Shown here piece by piece: positions 42,881 to 52,005 of a stretch of 64,000 nt of DNA. The notes under the pieces are model-generated. The model searched no databases, was not told where the DNA came from, and saw nothing but the letters and a program-made list of their open reading frames with translations. A program made the translations under genes and the position numbers. The first letter of the stretch is position 1. Each line of letters opens with the position of its first letter. The stretch lies in the NCBI RefSeq assembly GCF_050113715.1, contig NZ_JBNJQR010000006.1:186001-250000 (forward strand), given 5' to 3'. The stretch comes from Brevibacillus_H ginsengisoli (GTDB taxonomy: Bacteria; Bacillota; Bacilli; Brevibacillales; Brevibacillaceae).

Positions 42881-42933
42881 AATATCTCCTCCTTGCGTAT
42901 TGCTTTCATCATACGCAAGAATCTGGGACAAAT

Positions 42934-42967
42934 TCAAGAAATAAAGGCTAAGGAGACCCTTAGCCTT
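42934..42967 (-). terminator. Terminator overlapping the end of the 50-residue gene
   Basis: On the minus strand ggctaagg / ccttagcc with loop GTCT is followed by TTTATTTCTT. Confidence 0.75.
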
Positions 42968-43112
42968 CACGAGTTTGAACTTGGCGTGAATGATTTGCCT
43001 GTTTTACTTTTTTTGTTCCTTCCAATGGTTCCCCTGTTTGCTTTTGTGGCTCAAATTCGTTATTGTAAGATTCATGTGGGTTACCACCAGTAAAATCATC
43101 ATTTTTACGCAT
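42960..43112 (-). CDS. Small hydrophilic protein, 50 aa
   Basis: ATG 43112 after AAAGGAGATG (5 nt). Asn/Gln/Lys-rich with no hydrophobic segment (GNPHESYNNEFEPQKQTGEP). The composition recalls minor spore proteins, but no signature is decisive. It has its own terminator. Confidence 0.6.
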   Translation of the reverse strand: MRKNDDFTGGNPHESYNNEFEPQKQTGEPLEGTKKVKQANHSRQVQTREG

Positions 43113-43252
43113 CAGCCCATCTCCTTTCACAGGTAGTATGTGAAGCGACCATGTTGTTTCATTCAGCATGGATTCGTCTTTTTTAAGTGATAAGGAGATG
43201 CTATGAACATCAAAAACAGATCAGCAATGCGTATCAAAGGAGAGTAGTCATA

Positions 43253-43960
43253 ATGAAAAAACAGGCCTCTTGGCTCTTAGTGGCAGCAACAACCGTACTT
43301 TTATTGCAGGGATGCAGCTCATCTGCTCAGCCTAATACACAACCAGCACCAGCTCCTGCTGGACAAACGTCTCAAGCCGTTCCGCAAAGTGGCGCTAATC
43401 AGGGAACGCTTGATCTCACCCCTGAATTGGAACTTAATCCGTCGATGAAAATTGGAACGACCACTTATGACGAACTTGTTGCAAAATTTGGCAAAGCGGA
43501 TGAAGTGAAGGACCACAAAACTCCATTTCGTACAGGCTTAAATAATCCGCAAAGCAAATATCCGCAAATTGTGAATACAGCGGCGAACTTTCATATCAAT
43601 CCATTGACAGGAGAGAAAATGGACCAAGCCTTCCCGTATTTCTTCACGAAAGATGACAAGAAGGTGTTAGTGTCTTCACACATTTTCCTGAAGAGAGGGG
43701 ATTTGTTGGAGAAGGAACGAGATCATACCATCACCCTTGACGATATCAAGAAGGTTTACGGCAAGCCGTTGCGTGAAAGTCCGGTGAGTATTGAATACTA
43801 TGATTTTGACCACAAGATCGCTTTGGATATCATGGTTGCAGGAAAAGGTAAATTCGGTTGCATGCTCACGAAATACGATCTATTGTACGGCAGCGATACA
43901 CAAGATATGCAAAAGCATGAGGAAAAGATCAAAGAATTGGCAGCTAAACTAAACCAATAG
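43253..43960 (+). CDS. Lipoprotein of DUF4309/YjgB-like type
   Basis: A 235-residue protein with a lipoprotein signal peptide (lipobox LLQGC, Cys about 22), a Pro/Gln/Ala-rich linker and a globular part with KIGTTTYDELVAKFGKAD, a KxGxTxxEVxxxFGKPD-like motif found in DUF4309/SmpA-like proteins, repeated as ITLDDIKKVYGKP. Probably membrane-anchored outside the cell; function unknown. ATG 43253 after AAAGGAG. Confidence 0.7.
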   Translation: MKKQASWLLVAATTVLLLQGCSSSAQPNTQPAPAPAGQTSQAVPQSGANQGTLDLTPELELNPSMKIGTTTYDELVAKFGKADEVKDHKTPFRTGLNNPQSKYPQIVNTAANFHINPLTGEKMDQAFPYFFTKDDKKVLVSSHIFLKRGDLLEKERDHTITLDDIKKVYGKPLRESPVSIEYYDFDHKIALDIMVAGKGKFGCMLTKYDLLYGSDTQDMQKHEEKIKELAAKLNQ

Positions 43961-43970
43961 GACTTTAAAG

Positions 43971-44002
43971 ACCGACTAAGTTTAATCCTTAGTCGGTTTT
44001 GT
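43971..44002 (+). terminator. Terminator after the lipoprotein
   Basis: The stem accgactaag / cttagtcggt is followed by TTTTG. Confidence 0.8.
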
Positions 44003-44023
44003 TCAATGGAGAGTGATAAGCAT

Positions 44024-44881
44024 ATGGCGTTTTTGGTTGCTCCCGTATTTAATTCCATCACAACGGAACCAGTATCTATTCCCATCAACGAAACTTTTCG
44101 CTTGCTGTCCGGTAATGATCAGTTATATACGTTGTGTTATCGATCTCTGCGCGATTACATGAATGAAAATAAGCATTTTTTCGAAGACAGGGTTTCTCCC
44201 GAAAGCTTATATATCTGCGCCGAATATCCCGACTTGAAGGTCACAGAGGATCGAGAGCTGTTTGAGGGGATTGAAAACAAGCTGAATCTCTCCAGTTCAT
44301 CTGGTGTTTGCTCCATTCCGTATATCATTATTATCGAGGGTCAAAAATACGGAATTACCTACCTTAAACGCTCTGTGAAGGGTAAAAAGTTTACTTTTGA
44401 AGGGGAGACCCGAGCTATTTTTGAAAAGCTCCTATCAGGTGAGGGCAGCTTTCCTAAGCTGGCGTACCGCAGGTATTTGCTTTCACTCGAGAAGGGAAGC
44501 CCAGAAGATCAGCTGTTGGATATGTGGATTGCCCTAGAGTCTCTGTTTGTCCCAGATGGAAAAAAAGGCGAGATTACCTATAAAGTTCGTCTGCGGATGG
44601 CTTATTTCTTCACTTCCGACTATCAGGAACGCGAGTGGCTTTCCGAATTTATCAAAGCTTCGTACAATCACCGCTCTGAAATTGTCCATAGTGGGAAGGC
44701 GTTGGGAACTGAGCTGAAGGAAGAGGTACGCATCCTAAGGCGAATGGCGAGGGCTACACTGTTGAATATGTATGCCAATCAAATGACCATTCAGGAATTA
44801 AAGAATAGGCTGGATAAAGCTATTTTGTCAGGAAAAAGCTACAGCGAACTTTATCCAACCGACTATTTTACGAAATATTAG
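44024..44881 (+). CDS. Apea-like HEPN domain protein
   Basis: A 285-residue protein. The C-terminal part (about 165-265) has the HEPN helices LLDMWIALESLFVPDGKKGE and the RX4-6H motif in NHRSEIVHSGK (about Arg216 to His221), the RNase active-site pattern of HEPN proteins. The N-terminal 160 residues are unassigned. No antitoxin-like gene adjoins it. Start ATG 44024, after GGAGAG. HEPN proteins often act as RNases in stress or phage defence, but solitary Apea members are uncharacterised. Confidence 0.75.
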   Translation: MAFLVAPVFNSITTEPVSIPINETFRLLSGNDQLYTLCYRSLRDYMNENKHFFEDRVSPESLYICAEYPDLKVTEDRELFEGIENKLNLSSSSGVCSIPYIIIIEGQKYGITYLKRSVKGKKFTFEGETRAIFEKLLSGEGSFPKLAYRRYLLSLEKGSPEDQLLDMWIALESLFVPDGKKGEITYKVRLRMAYFFTSDYQEREWLSEFIKASYNHRSEIVHSGKALGTELKEEVRILRRMARATLLNMYANQMTIQELKNRLDKAILSGKSYSELYPTDYFTKY

Positions 44882-44969
44882 GGGAAATGGGAGATTTTCG
44901 AGTTGCTTTTTTGTGCCTCTATCCACTACAATTAAAATATTGTGCAAAAAACAAGCGAGGAGGAGCGTC

Positions 44970-46541
44970 ATGAGTGTATTAATCGTTGAAAATTTATCCC
45001 ATGGGTTTGCTGACCGCACACTTTTTACGGATGTTTCCTTCCGCCTGCAACCGGGTGAGCGTGTAGGGCTTGTCGGGGCGAACGGAACAGGTAAGTCTAC
45101 CATGATGAGCATTTTAACCGGACAACAAATGGCGGATTCTGGAACTGTAGAGTGGATGCCTAAAATCGAGTATGGCTATCTCGATCAACATACCAAACTG
45201 GAAGCGGGCAAGACCATCCGTGATGTGTTGAAGGATGCGTTTCTTCCATTGTTGGAGCTGGAAGCGGAAAATATGGCCATTGCTGAGAAAATGGCAGATG
45301 CAACGCCGGAAGAGCTGGAAGAATTACTGGAGCGTATGGGTGAAATCCAGGATCGTCTCGACCATAGCGGGTTCTATCTGATTGATGCCAAGGTGGATGA
45401 GATCGGGAATGCTTTAGGTCTTAGCGCCATCGGGATGGAACGGGATGTAGCCAGTCTCTCGGGGGGACAGCGAACCAAGGTGCTTTTGGCCAAGTTGTTG
45501 TTGCAACAACCAACTGTACTTCTTTTGGACGAGCCGACCAACTATCTGGATGAAGAACATATTTCCTGGTTGAAAAATTACCTGAGAGAATATCCGTACG
45601 CATTTATGTTGATCTCCCACGATACGGAATTTATGAATGCAGTCGTCAATGTGATCTATCATTTGGAGTTCACTAAAATGAACCGCTATACAGGAGATTA
45701 TGAATCTTTCCTTTCTCAATCCGAGACGAAGCGTAATCAGCACATTGACGCCTATGAGAAGCAAAAAGAGGAGATTGCGAAGACGGAGGATTTCATCGCG
45801 CGTAATAAGGCTCGTTACTCCACTTCAGGACGCGCCAAGAGCCGTCAGAAGCAATTAGATCGTCTGGAGCGGATCGATAAGCCGGAAACTGCCGCGAAGC
45901 CAACCTTTACATTCAAAGAAGCCCGTGTAAGTGGTCGCTTCGTCTTTGAAGCGGAAGACATGGAAATCGGTTATACTCATCCGCTGATGCCGAAGCTCTC
46001 CATGGTGTTGGAGCGCGGCGACAAAGTGGCGATCGTTGGGATGAACGGTGTCGGTAAATCCACTCTCTTGAAAACGGTACTTGGATCGATCCAGCCGTTG
46101 AGCGGTAAAATTGATCGAGATAACTTCTTGTATCCCGCTTATTTTGAGCAAGAGGTTAAGCCGAAAAATATCACGGCCCTGCAGGAAGTGTGGAATGAAT
46201 TCCCGTCCATGAACAACCATGAAGTTCGTGCGGCTTTGGCTCGCTGTGGATTGACCAACGAGCATATCAACCGCAATATGAGCGCGCTCTCCGGGGGAGA
46301 ACAAGCGAAGGTTCGTTTATGCAAGCTGCTGCAGCGCGATAGCAACTTCATCCTGTTTGACGAGCCGACAAACCACTTGGACGTTGTGGCGAAGGAAGAA
46401 TTAAAGCGTGCGTTAAAAGAATACAAAGGGACTGTACTGTTGGTATGCCATGAACCTGAATTCTATGAGGATTGGGTAACCAAGGTATGGAACGTGGAAG
46501 ATTGGGCCGGAAAAGAGAAGAAGCAAACCATTCGTGCTTAG
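44970..46541 (+). CDS. ABC-F family ATPase
   Basis: A 523-residue protein with two ATPase domains and no membrane helices: Walker A GANGTGKST at about 35-43 and GMNGVGKST at about 355-363, signatures LSGGQR and LSGGEQ, and the charged P-site tRNA interaction linker at about 240-300. ABC-F proteins rescue stalled ribosomes or protect them from antibiotics; which applies here is unknown. ATG 44970 after GAGGAGGAG. Confidence 0.9.
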   Translation: MSVLIVENLSHGFADRTLFTDVSFRLQPGERVGLVGANGTGKSTMMSILTGQQMADSGTVEWMPKIEYGYLDQHTKLEAGKTIRDVLKDAFLPLLELEAENMAIAEKMADATPEELEELLERMGEIQDRLDHSGFYLIDAKVDEIGNALGLSAIGMERDVASLSGGQRTKVLLAKLLLQQPTVLLLDEPTNYLDEEHISWLKNYLREYPYAFMLISHDTEFMNAVVNVIYHLEFTKMNRYTGDYESFLSQSETKRNQHIDAYEKQKEEIAKTEDFIARNKARYSTSGRAKSRQKQLDRLERIDKPETAAKPTFTFKEARVSGRFVFEAEDMEIGYTHPLMPKLSMVLERGDKVAIVGMNGVGKSTLLKTVLGSIQPLSGKIDRDNFLYPAYFEQEVKPKNITALQEVWNEFPSMNNHEVRAALARCGLTNEHINRNMSALSGGEQAKVRLCKLLQRDSNFILFDEPTNHLDVVAKEELKRALKEYKGTVLLVCHEPEFYEDWVTKVWNVEDWAGKEKKQTIRA

Positions 46542-46556
46542 TTGAAACAATATCAA

Positions 46557-46591
46557 AAAAAAGCGTTGGGATATTCCCAACGCTTTTTTTC
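46557..46591 (+). terminator. Terminator after the ABC-F gene
   Basis: The stem aaaagcgttggga / tcccaacgctttt is followed by a further T run. Confidence 0.92.
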
Positions 46592-46601
46592 TTAACATGA
46601 C

Positions 46602-46645
46602 GGACTGATTAATTACTTTACAGAGATAAAGTAATTAATCAGTCC
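46602..46645. repeat. 44-nt perfect hairpin heading repeat element copy B
   Basis: Arms of 19 nt (ggactgattaattacttta) are perfectly complementary around a 6-nt loop, followed by TTCCATTCG. Same length, layout and following word as the hairpin at 41997-42040 though the arm sequence differs. Confidence 0.8.
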
Positions 46646-46669
46646 TTCCATTCGCGTAAGCCCGTTGCA

Positions 46670-46866
46670 GAAAAGACTTCGTCCATTAAAGCTCATTTTA
46701 AGCGAAACAAAGCACAGTGAACGAAAGAAGGAAAAGAGTCGGCATTCTTTACATCAGACTGAGAAACGAAGTGATTTTCTTGTCGACTCCCTTCTGTAGT
46801 GAACGGAGCGGACAGAAGATACTTCATGCGAGCTTAAACAGAGCCTTAAAGGGACGAAGTCTTTTC
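46670..46866. repeat. 197-bp element with terminal inverted repeats, containing repeat copy B
   Basis: The ends GAAAAGACTTCGTCC and GGACGAAGTCTTTTC are perfect 15-bp inverted repeats, extending imperfectly to about 35 bp (left ...AAAGCTCATTTTAAGC, right ...GGCTCTGTTTAAGC on the other strand). The right part (46807-46865) matches copy A. The element encodes nothing and ends 2 bp before the stop of the minus-strand glycosidase gene. It may be a MITE-like element or a structured 3' UTR. Confidence 0.65.
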
Positions 46867-46868
46867 CA

Positions 46869-47906
46869 CTAATAAACCATCCAAGCATTCGGTATCCAGC
46901 GTCCGCGTGGATCTTCGATGCAGGATTTGGTGAGGATTTTATTATCTTGTATCATCATGGCGGATGTGCCGCCATCGAGCGCCATCGCGTTTACGGCCCC
47001 ATACTCTTCAAACAAGTCGGCCATATCCTTCATGCTGGCGCCAGGGGAGTGCTGCTGGCGACCATCAATTACGATCATGATAATCGTTCCGTCAGCTGTC
47101 TGACCAATCGCGGAGCGGGGAGCGATTCCCCAGCTGGTCGCGTCTTTTCCGGCAAACAGGTTCTTGCCGTTGACAATCAGTTGAGGGCGAAAAGAGACGG
47201 CATCTCGAATGCCCATTTTAATCAGTTGTTGACTCGTGTAGTTTCCGGTCACGAGCTTGCCTGAATAATCAATCCCTACTGCCGTATCGCCATTTCGTGG
47301 ATCATAATCCTGAATCAGTTTACCGTCTACGATCACAAGACCTGCCGCTTGACTGGCATAGCCCATGTAGTTAGGGTCATAGAAACCGGATGCGTTGATT
47401 CCGCCGAGTGCATGAGTTCGTTCGGAGAATTCGTCAATCCATTCTCCACGAGGTTTTCCTCTGTTCTTTTTCACGACCGTTTGCACCAGATGAACCCGGC
47501 TCGGATCCGATACCTTCATGACATAACCTTTGAAGTAATGATAGCTGCTGATGTTCTTCTCGATCGGTTCTACTTGAACAAGAGGTACATCACCCGCTGG
47601 CTTGACTTCCTGTGGCTTAGGCGTTTGAACAACGGTGGAGACAGGCTCAGAGTTGATCACCTCTGGCTGAGCGATCTCTTTCTTCAGTTTGTTGAGGGCA
47701 TCTTCACCGACAAACGTATACTTCGCCCATTGAGAATGCTGTGTCACAAGCAACGAGCCAGCCAACCAGAGTCTTGCGTCATATGACAAGACGAATGCGG
47801 TCGTTAGCAGTAAGAACATGATTCCTGACATGATTACGGTTCGCTTGAATGATTTGCGTTTACGCTTTTTTTTTGTTTGGGGCGTTCGAGAGGCTCTTGG
47901 TTCCAT
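46869..47906 (-). CDS. Phosphodiester glycosidase family protein (NAGPA domain)
   Basis: A 345-residue protein: basic cytoplasmic tail, one membrane anchor at about residues 23-43, a linker, and an extracellular phosphodiester glycosidase domain with GGINASGFYDPN at about 173-184 and ALDGGTSAMMI near the C-terminus. Family members cleave GlcNAc-phosphodiesters or act in exopolysaccharide/cell-wall metabolism. Start ambiguous: ATG 47906 has AAAGGAG 12 nt upstream; ATG 47930 has no site. Confidence 0.8.
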   Translation of the reverse strand: MEPRASRTPQTKKKRKRKSFKRTVIMSGIMFLLLTTAFVLSYDARLWLAGSLLVTQHSQWAKYTFVGEDALNKLKKEIAQPEVINSEPVSTVVQTPKPQEVKPAGDVPLVQVEPIEKNISSYHYFKGYVMKVSDPSRVHLVQTVVKKNRGKPRGEWIDEFSERTHALGGINASGFYDPNYMGYASQAAGLVIVDGKLIQDYDPRNGDTAVGIDYSGKLVTGNYTSQQLIKMGIRDAVSFRPQLIVNGKNLFAGKDATSWGIAPRSAIGQTADGTIIMIVIDGRQQHSPGASMKDMADLFEEYGAVNAMALDGGTSAMMIQDNKILTKSCIEDPRGRWIPNAWMVY

Positions 47907-48099
47907 CCAGTTTCTCTGCTCCTTTATCATTTCTAATCTGATGATTGTATCAAAATAAGTAATTATACGAATAGGAGAAAATGCTACCTGTATTAAGACG
48001 AATCAGAAAGCAAAAAGTTTCACTTTTTCAAGAGAACGTTCAGGGCAAGAAGCATGAGGGAGAAGGGCAAGGGAACAATAGCAACAGGAGGTGAGTGTC

Positions 48100-48246
48100 A
48101 TGGAACGTGGTTACGATAAAGAGTTTCAGGATCAAGTGGAGGAGTATCGTACCAATCCGCGTGGAAGCCACAACCAGCTTTCCGAAAAAGACCGGCATGA
48201 CAAGATGGAGAAACGCGAAACACGCCTTGATACGAACAATCGCTAA
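48100..48246 (+). CDS. Small charged protein, 48 aa
   Basis: ATG 48100 after the consensus site CAGGAGGTGAG. Very hydrophilic (GYDKEFQDQVEEYRTN, KDRHDKMEKRETRLD). No family recognised; a possible spore or stress protein by composition only. Confidence 0.6.
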   Translation: MERGYDKEFQDQVEEYRTNPRGSHNQLSEKDRHDKMEKRETRLDTNNR

Positions 48247-48370
48247 CTTAAAGGAATAAGGGGCACTCTCATCTGGCTGTTTTTTTTGGCTATGCCGGGT
48301 GGGGGTACCCGATACAAGCGGAATATGGTAAGCTATCCCTTATGAATGTGTACGTAGGAGGATACTGAAG

Positions 48371-49597
48371 TTGACATCATTTCAATCATTGGAGTTATCA
48401 GACAAACTGATTCAAACACTGCAAACTTATCACATAACGGAACCGACACCGATTCAGGCCCAAACGATTCCTGCTATTCTTCAGGGGCGCAACGTCATTG
48501 CTGCGGCTCCGACGGGCTCAGGGAAGACGTTCGCCTACCTGCTGCCGGCTTGTCATGCGATTGATCCTGCCAAAAAGGAACTGCAAGTGCTCGTTCTTGC
48601 CCCAACTCACGAGCTTGTTATGCAAATCGCCAAAGAAGCGGAGAAATTGCTAACTCCACAGGGCTTGCAAGTGGTTCCGTTAATTGGCGGGGTGGATCCG
48701 AAACGTCAAATCGAAAAATTAAAGCAGCATCCGGTTCTGGTCGTAGCGACTCCCGGACGTTTAAGGGAACTGCTTGAGCAACGAAAAATAAAAGTACATA
48801 CCGTTCAAACGATCATTGTCGATGAAGCGGATCGTTTAATGGATGAAGGCTTTAAAGGGACAGTTGCCGATATCCAGCGCCGCTTGCTTCGAGATACGCA
48901 GCGGTTATATTTCTCGGCTACACTTTCTTCACAAATTTTGACCTACCTTGAATCAATTGTTCAGGAACCGGTGATCATTAATGTGGACCGTGAGCAGAAT
49001 AGTGAGCAAGTGCTTCATTTTTATATTCTCACGGAGATGCGCAAGAAAGTGGATACCTTGCGACGCCTGATTCGTTTGCTCGATGCGAAACGTACCATTG
49101 TCTTTATTAATCATCTGGATCGTGTTGACGAGATTCAAGAGCGGCTTACCTATCATCAGATTGAATGCCGATTAATTCACCGAGACACTCCAAAAGAAGA
49201 ACGCGCCAAAACTATCGAGGATTTCCGTGAAGCTAAGTTTCCAGTGCTGCTCGCAACCGATGTAGCGGCTCGCGGGATTGATATTCCCGATATTGAAGCG
49301 GTCATTCATCAGGACCCGGCCATTGACGCGGATGCGTACATCCACCGAAGCGGACGCACGGGCAGGATGGGAGCAGCGGGTTTGGTGTTCTCGATTATTA
49401 CACCGCAGCAAAAGTTCATTTTGGACAAATTCCAGAAACAGACCAAGATCCCTATCGTTGAGAAAGCAATGTCCCACGGGACTCTTGTACATCCGGGTTC
49501 CATACGTAAAAACTCCGGTGCTTCCAAACAAGCTTCATCCAAAGCTGGATCAACAAAAACAAAAGCAGCCAGATCCCCTAAAAGACCACGGCCCTAG
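48371..49597 (+). CDS. DEAD-box RNA helicase
   Basis: A 408-residue helicase: Q motif, APTGSGKT at residues 46-53, VDEADRLMDEGF at about 153-164, SATL, and HRSGRTGRMG. The C-terminal tail is basic (SSKAGSTKTKAARSPKRPRP) and could bind RNA; there is no DbpA-type RNA-binding domain. TTG 48371 after GTAGGAGGA. Confidence 0.93.
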   Translation: MTSFQSLELSDKLIQTLQTYHITEPTPIQAQTIPAILQGRNVIAAAPTGSGKTFAYLLPACHAIDPAKKELQVLVLAPTHELVMQIAKEAEKLLTPQGLQVVPLIGGVDPKRQIEKLKQHPVLVVATPGRLRELLEQRKIKVHTVQTIIVDEADRLMDEGFKGTVADIQRRLLRDTQRLYFSATLSSQILTYLESIVQEPVIINVDREQNSEQVLHFYILTEMRKKVDTLRRLIRLLDAKRTIVFINHLDRVDEIQERLTYHQIECRLIHRDTPKEERAKTIEDFREAKFPVLLATDVAARGIDIPDIEAVIHQDPAIDADAYIHRSGRTGRMGAAGLVFSIITPQQKFILDKFQKQTKIPIVEKAMSHGTLVHPGSIRKNSGASKQASSKAGSTKTKAARSPKRPRP

Positions 49598-49705
49598 CCG
49601 TAAGGAGACTCTTCGCCATTTCACCCGTACAGATACATAAGAATGCCTTGGGTTGAACAACTTAGGTACAGGGAGTTCATGATACAGACTTGAGGAGGGT
49701 ATCTG

Positions 49706-49861
49706 ATGCGCAGAGATCGATTGTACGAGGAGGATCTTCTCGTCAATGGGCGAGTAGGCGGAGAGGTTCTGTCCAAGCAGGAACGGCAAACATTGAAGCG
49801 TGAATCCGCTGAGTTGAAAACACTGATGGAAGAAGCCAAGAACCAAGAAATTGTCGAATAA
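49706..49861 (+). CDS. Small charged helical protein, 51 aa
   Basis: ATG 49706 after GAGGAGGGT. Predicted mostly helical and charged (SKQERQTLKRESAELKTLME). Unknown function. It follows the helicase by 108 bp and is ended by a strong terminator. Confidence 0.6.
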   Translation: MRRDRLYEEDLLVNGRVGGEVLSKQERQTLKRESAELKTLMEEAKNQEIVE

Positions 49862-49880
49862 TAGTTGTATACGTCTTCTC

Positions 49881-49924
49881 AAACAAAAAGCAGTTCAATC
49901 CCGACTGCTTTTTGTTTGTTTTAT
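49881..49924 (+). terminator. Terminator
   Basis: The stem caaaaagcagt / actgctttttg with A-rich left and T-rich right flank. Confidence 0.88.
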
Positions 49925-50019
49925 TTTATAAGAAAATGTGCTAGCTATAAACGCAAGCGGACCGTTTTTTGGTATAATCATCTCTGAATTTCTAAACGGT
50001 CGGTAAGGAGCAACATACC

Positions 50020-51126
50020 ATGAATTTTAATATTGATTGGCTCTCGTTTTATTTACTAGAACAATCTGACGGAGATACCAAGAGAGTCGCCTTGTCCAAA
50101 ATGCTAACCCAGTACGATTATGAGCGAAGCGAGCTAAAGGAATTTCTGGATGGGGAATTCACCAAAATCGCCAAGCGAAAAGTAGAAATGAATCCGAAAA
50201 GCGATGGAACTCCAACCAAAATCGGACAATTTATCGTAGAGGCTGGACATCCCCTGGAATCGAATCCTACCTATGGAATGTTCCAACGTTTACTGCAGGC
50301 AGAGACAACAGAATCCATCCAAGCGGCTTCGCAAGAACTGCTTCATCTGTACATGCGGACTTCGCAGGTGAGGGGTGGTGTTCTTTTATTTGTGAAGGCG
50401 CGACTGGATAAATATGATGACCGTTTTTTGTTCATATTAAAGTGTGATTTTGAACAGAAGACAGCTGTCATCACCGATGATAAAAGCCTAATTGCCAATG
50501 TCAACATGGCGATCAATGCGAAGAACATGAAATCGATTCTCTATCCGCATCTCATCGAACCGGGAATGGTCGATTTTTATCATATTAAAATCCATCAATT
50601 TTCTCATGCGCGGTATTTCGAAGAATTCTTAAAATTTATTGAGTATCCGGAAACAGTCCATGACGTTATGTCTAGAGAGGTTCTCTCTCTTGCCAAGCAG
50701 CACGTGGAGATGAACTATCCAGAGCCAACGGAAGAGAGGCTTCGGGAAGAAGAAGAGTTGGAACGGATCGCCGCAAGCCCCAAACGAGAGCTGGCCGAAA
50801 AGTGGGATCACGAGACCGTATTGGAGGCAGCTAACTGGTTTACAGAGCAACAGCCTGAGCTGGAGCTGAAACTGAAGCTGGATCATATGCAAATTCGCGC
50901 GCTGTTGGCTGACTATGGAAATAAAGTACATATCGCTAAGGCAAACGGTCGTTATTTTGTTCTCCTAGAGGGCGATTCAATCCTATTTGAAAAAGGATGT
51001 TCACCGGTTGAGTTTTTAAAACCTCAGGAACTTCATGAAGTATTGGAAACAATTCAATCTCAGCCGGCTGGTTCCATGAATATTCCCATGACTCATAATG
51101 AACAGGAAGATACACCGCCGTGGTAA
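50020..51126 (+). CDS. DUF3900 family protein
   Basis: A 368-residue soluble protein resembling DUF3900: start IDWLSFYLLEQSDGD, central RGGVLLFVKARLDKYDDRFLF, and end LKLDHMQIRALLADYGNKVH. The middle part recalls nucleoid-associated NdpA-type domains (FILKCDFEQK), a weak similarity. Function unknown. ATG 50020 after AAGGAG. First gene of a three-gene unit. Confidence 0.7.
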   Translation: MNFNIDWLSFYLLEQSDGDTKRVALSKMLTQYDYERSELKEFLDGEFTKIAKRKVEMNPKSDGTPTKIGQFIVEAGHPLESNPTYGMFQRLLQAETTESIQAASQELLHLYMRTSQVRGGVLLFVKARLDKYDDRFLFILKCDFEQKTAVITDDKSLIANVNMAINAKNMKSILYPHLIEPGMVDFYHIKIHQFSHARYFEEFLKFIEYPETVHDVMSREVLSLAKQHVEMNYPEPTEERLREEEELERIAASPKRELAEKWDHETVLEAANWFTEQQPELELKLKLDHMQIRALLADYGNKVHIAKANGRYFVLLEGDSILFEKGCSPVEFLKPQELHEVLETIQSQPAGSMNIPMTHNEQEDTPPW

Positions 51127-51162
51127 AGTAAGAATACGTATGAAAAAAGAAAGGAGCTTCGC

Positions 51163-52005
51163 ATGTCAGCAAATGAGTTAAATCGTATTCGAGTGTCTCT
51201 ACAACGTCGAGTAATTGAGCTGTTAGAGCGGGAGCTCTCGGCAGGCTGGGAGTGTCGAGCCGTTCAGCAGGAGATTCTTTTGGTGTCAAACGCAACCGAA
51301 CAGCCCATGGAGATTCCGATCTCATTAGAGAACTTGTATCAACGAGTAGAAAGCTACCCAGAACAAAGAAGAGAAGCTTTATATTCGTTCGTTTCCCATA
51401 TCGTAGCCAGATTGAATGGTTTGCTTGACGACAGGGATCTTAAAAACCAAGAGAATCATGTCTACCCAGTGCTTCGACACATCTCGTTCACGTCCAATCA
51501 TCCACAGAACAAGTTGGTCACCTCTCGGCATACGTCTGAATCGGTTGTGCTGTATGCGGTTGATTACGAGAAGGGGTATCGGCTGATCGATCAGACAATG
51601 CTTGAAGATGCAGGCTGGTCCAAAGAACAGCTGCATGAATACGCGATGAGGAATCTGCGCAAGCTTCCCTTTACGGTTCGGACACAGGTGGTGGCTGGAA
51701 ACACGATTCATTTTATCAGTCCCCGAGATGGATTTGCGGCGAGCCGTGTTTTAATGACCGAGTTATTAGATCAATATGATCGAGAGAAAAAAGGGAAAAC
51801 TTTAGGTGTAGCAATTCCTCATCAAGATGTACTTATCGTGGTCGATATCCAGGACGAATCCGGGATGCAATTGCTTTCTCGTCTCACATATGATTTTGCG
51901 AGCAAAGGTGATGTTCCGATCACTCCATTTCCATTCTTCTACGAGAACCAATCTTTAGAATCCTATATTATTGTGCAACATGCCAAGAAAGAAGGACAAA
52001 CATGA
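51163..52005 (+). CDS. DUF1444 (YtpQ-like) protein
   Basis: A 280-residue protein matching the YtpQ pattern: VYPVLRHISF, YRLIDQTMLEDAGWSKEQL, GFAASRVLMTELLDQY, AIPHQDVLIVVDIQDE and FFYENQSLESYIIV. Function unknown. ATG with AAAGGAG. It follows the DUF3900 gene by 36 bp and overlaps the next gene by 4 bp (ATGA). Confidence 0.75.
   Translation: MSANELNRIRVSLQRRVIELLERELSAGWECRAVQQEILLVSNATEQPMEIPISLENLYQRVESYPEQRREALYSFVSHIVARLNGLLDDRDLKNQENHVYPVLRHISFTSNHPQNKLVTSRHTSESVVLYAVDYEKGYRLIDQTMLEDAGWSKEQLHEYAMRNLRKLPFTVRTQVVAGNTIHFISPRDGFAASRVLMTELLDQYDREKKGKTLGVAIPHQDVLIVVDIQDESGMQLLSRLTYDFASKGDVPITPFPFFYENQSLESYIIVQHAKKEGQT

Noticed and set aside
46848..46865. GGGACGAAGTCTTTT read as the 3' half of a T-box terminator
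   Set aside because: The AGGGTGG-type T-box sequence is absent and no gene follows in that direction.
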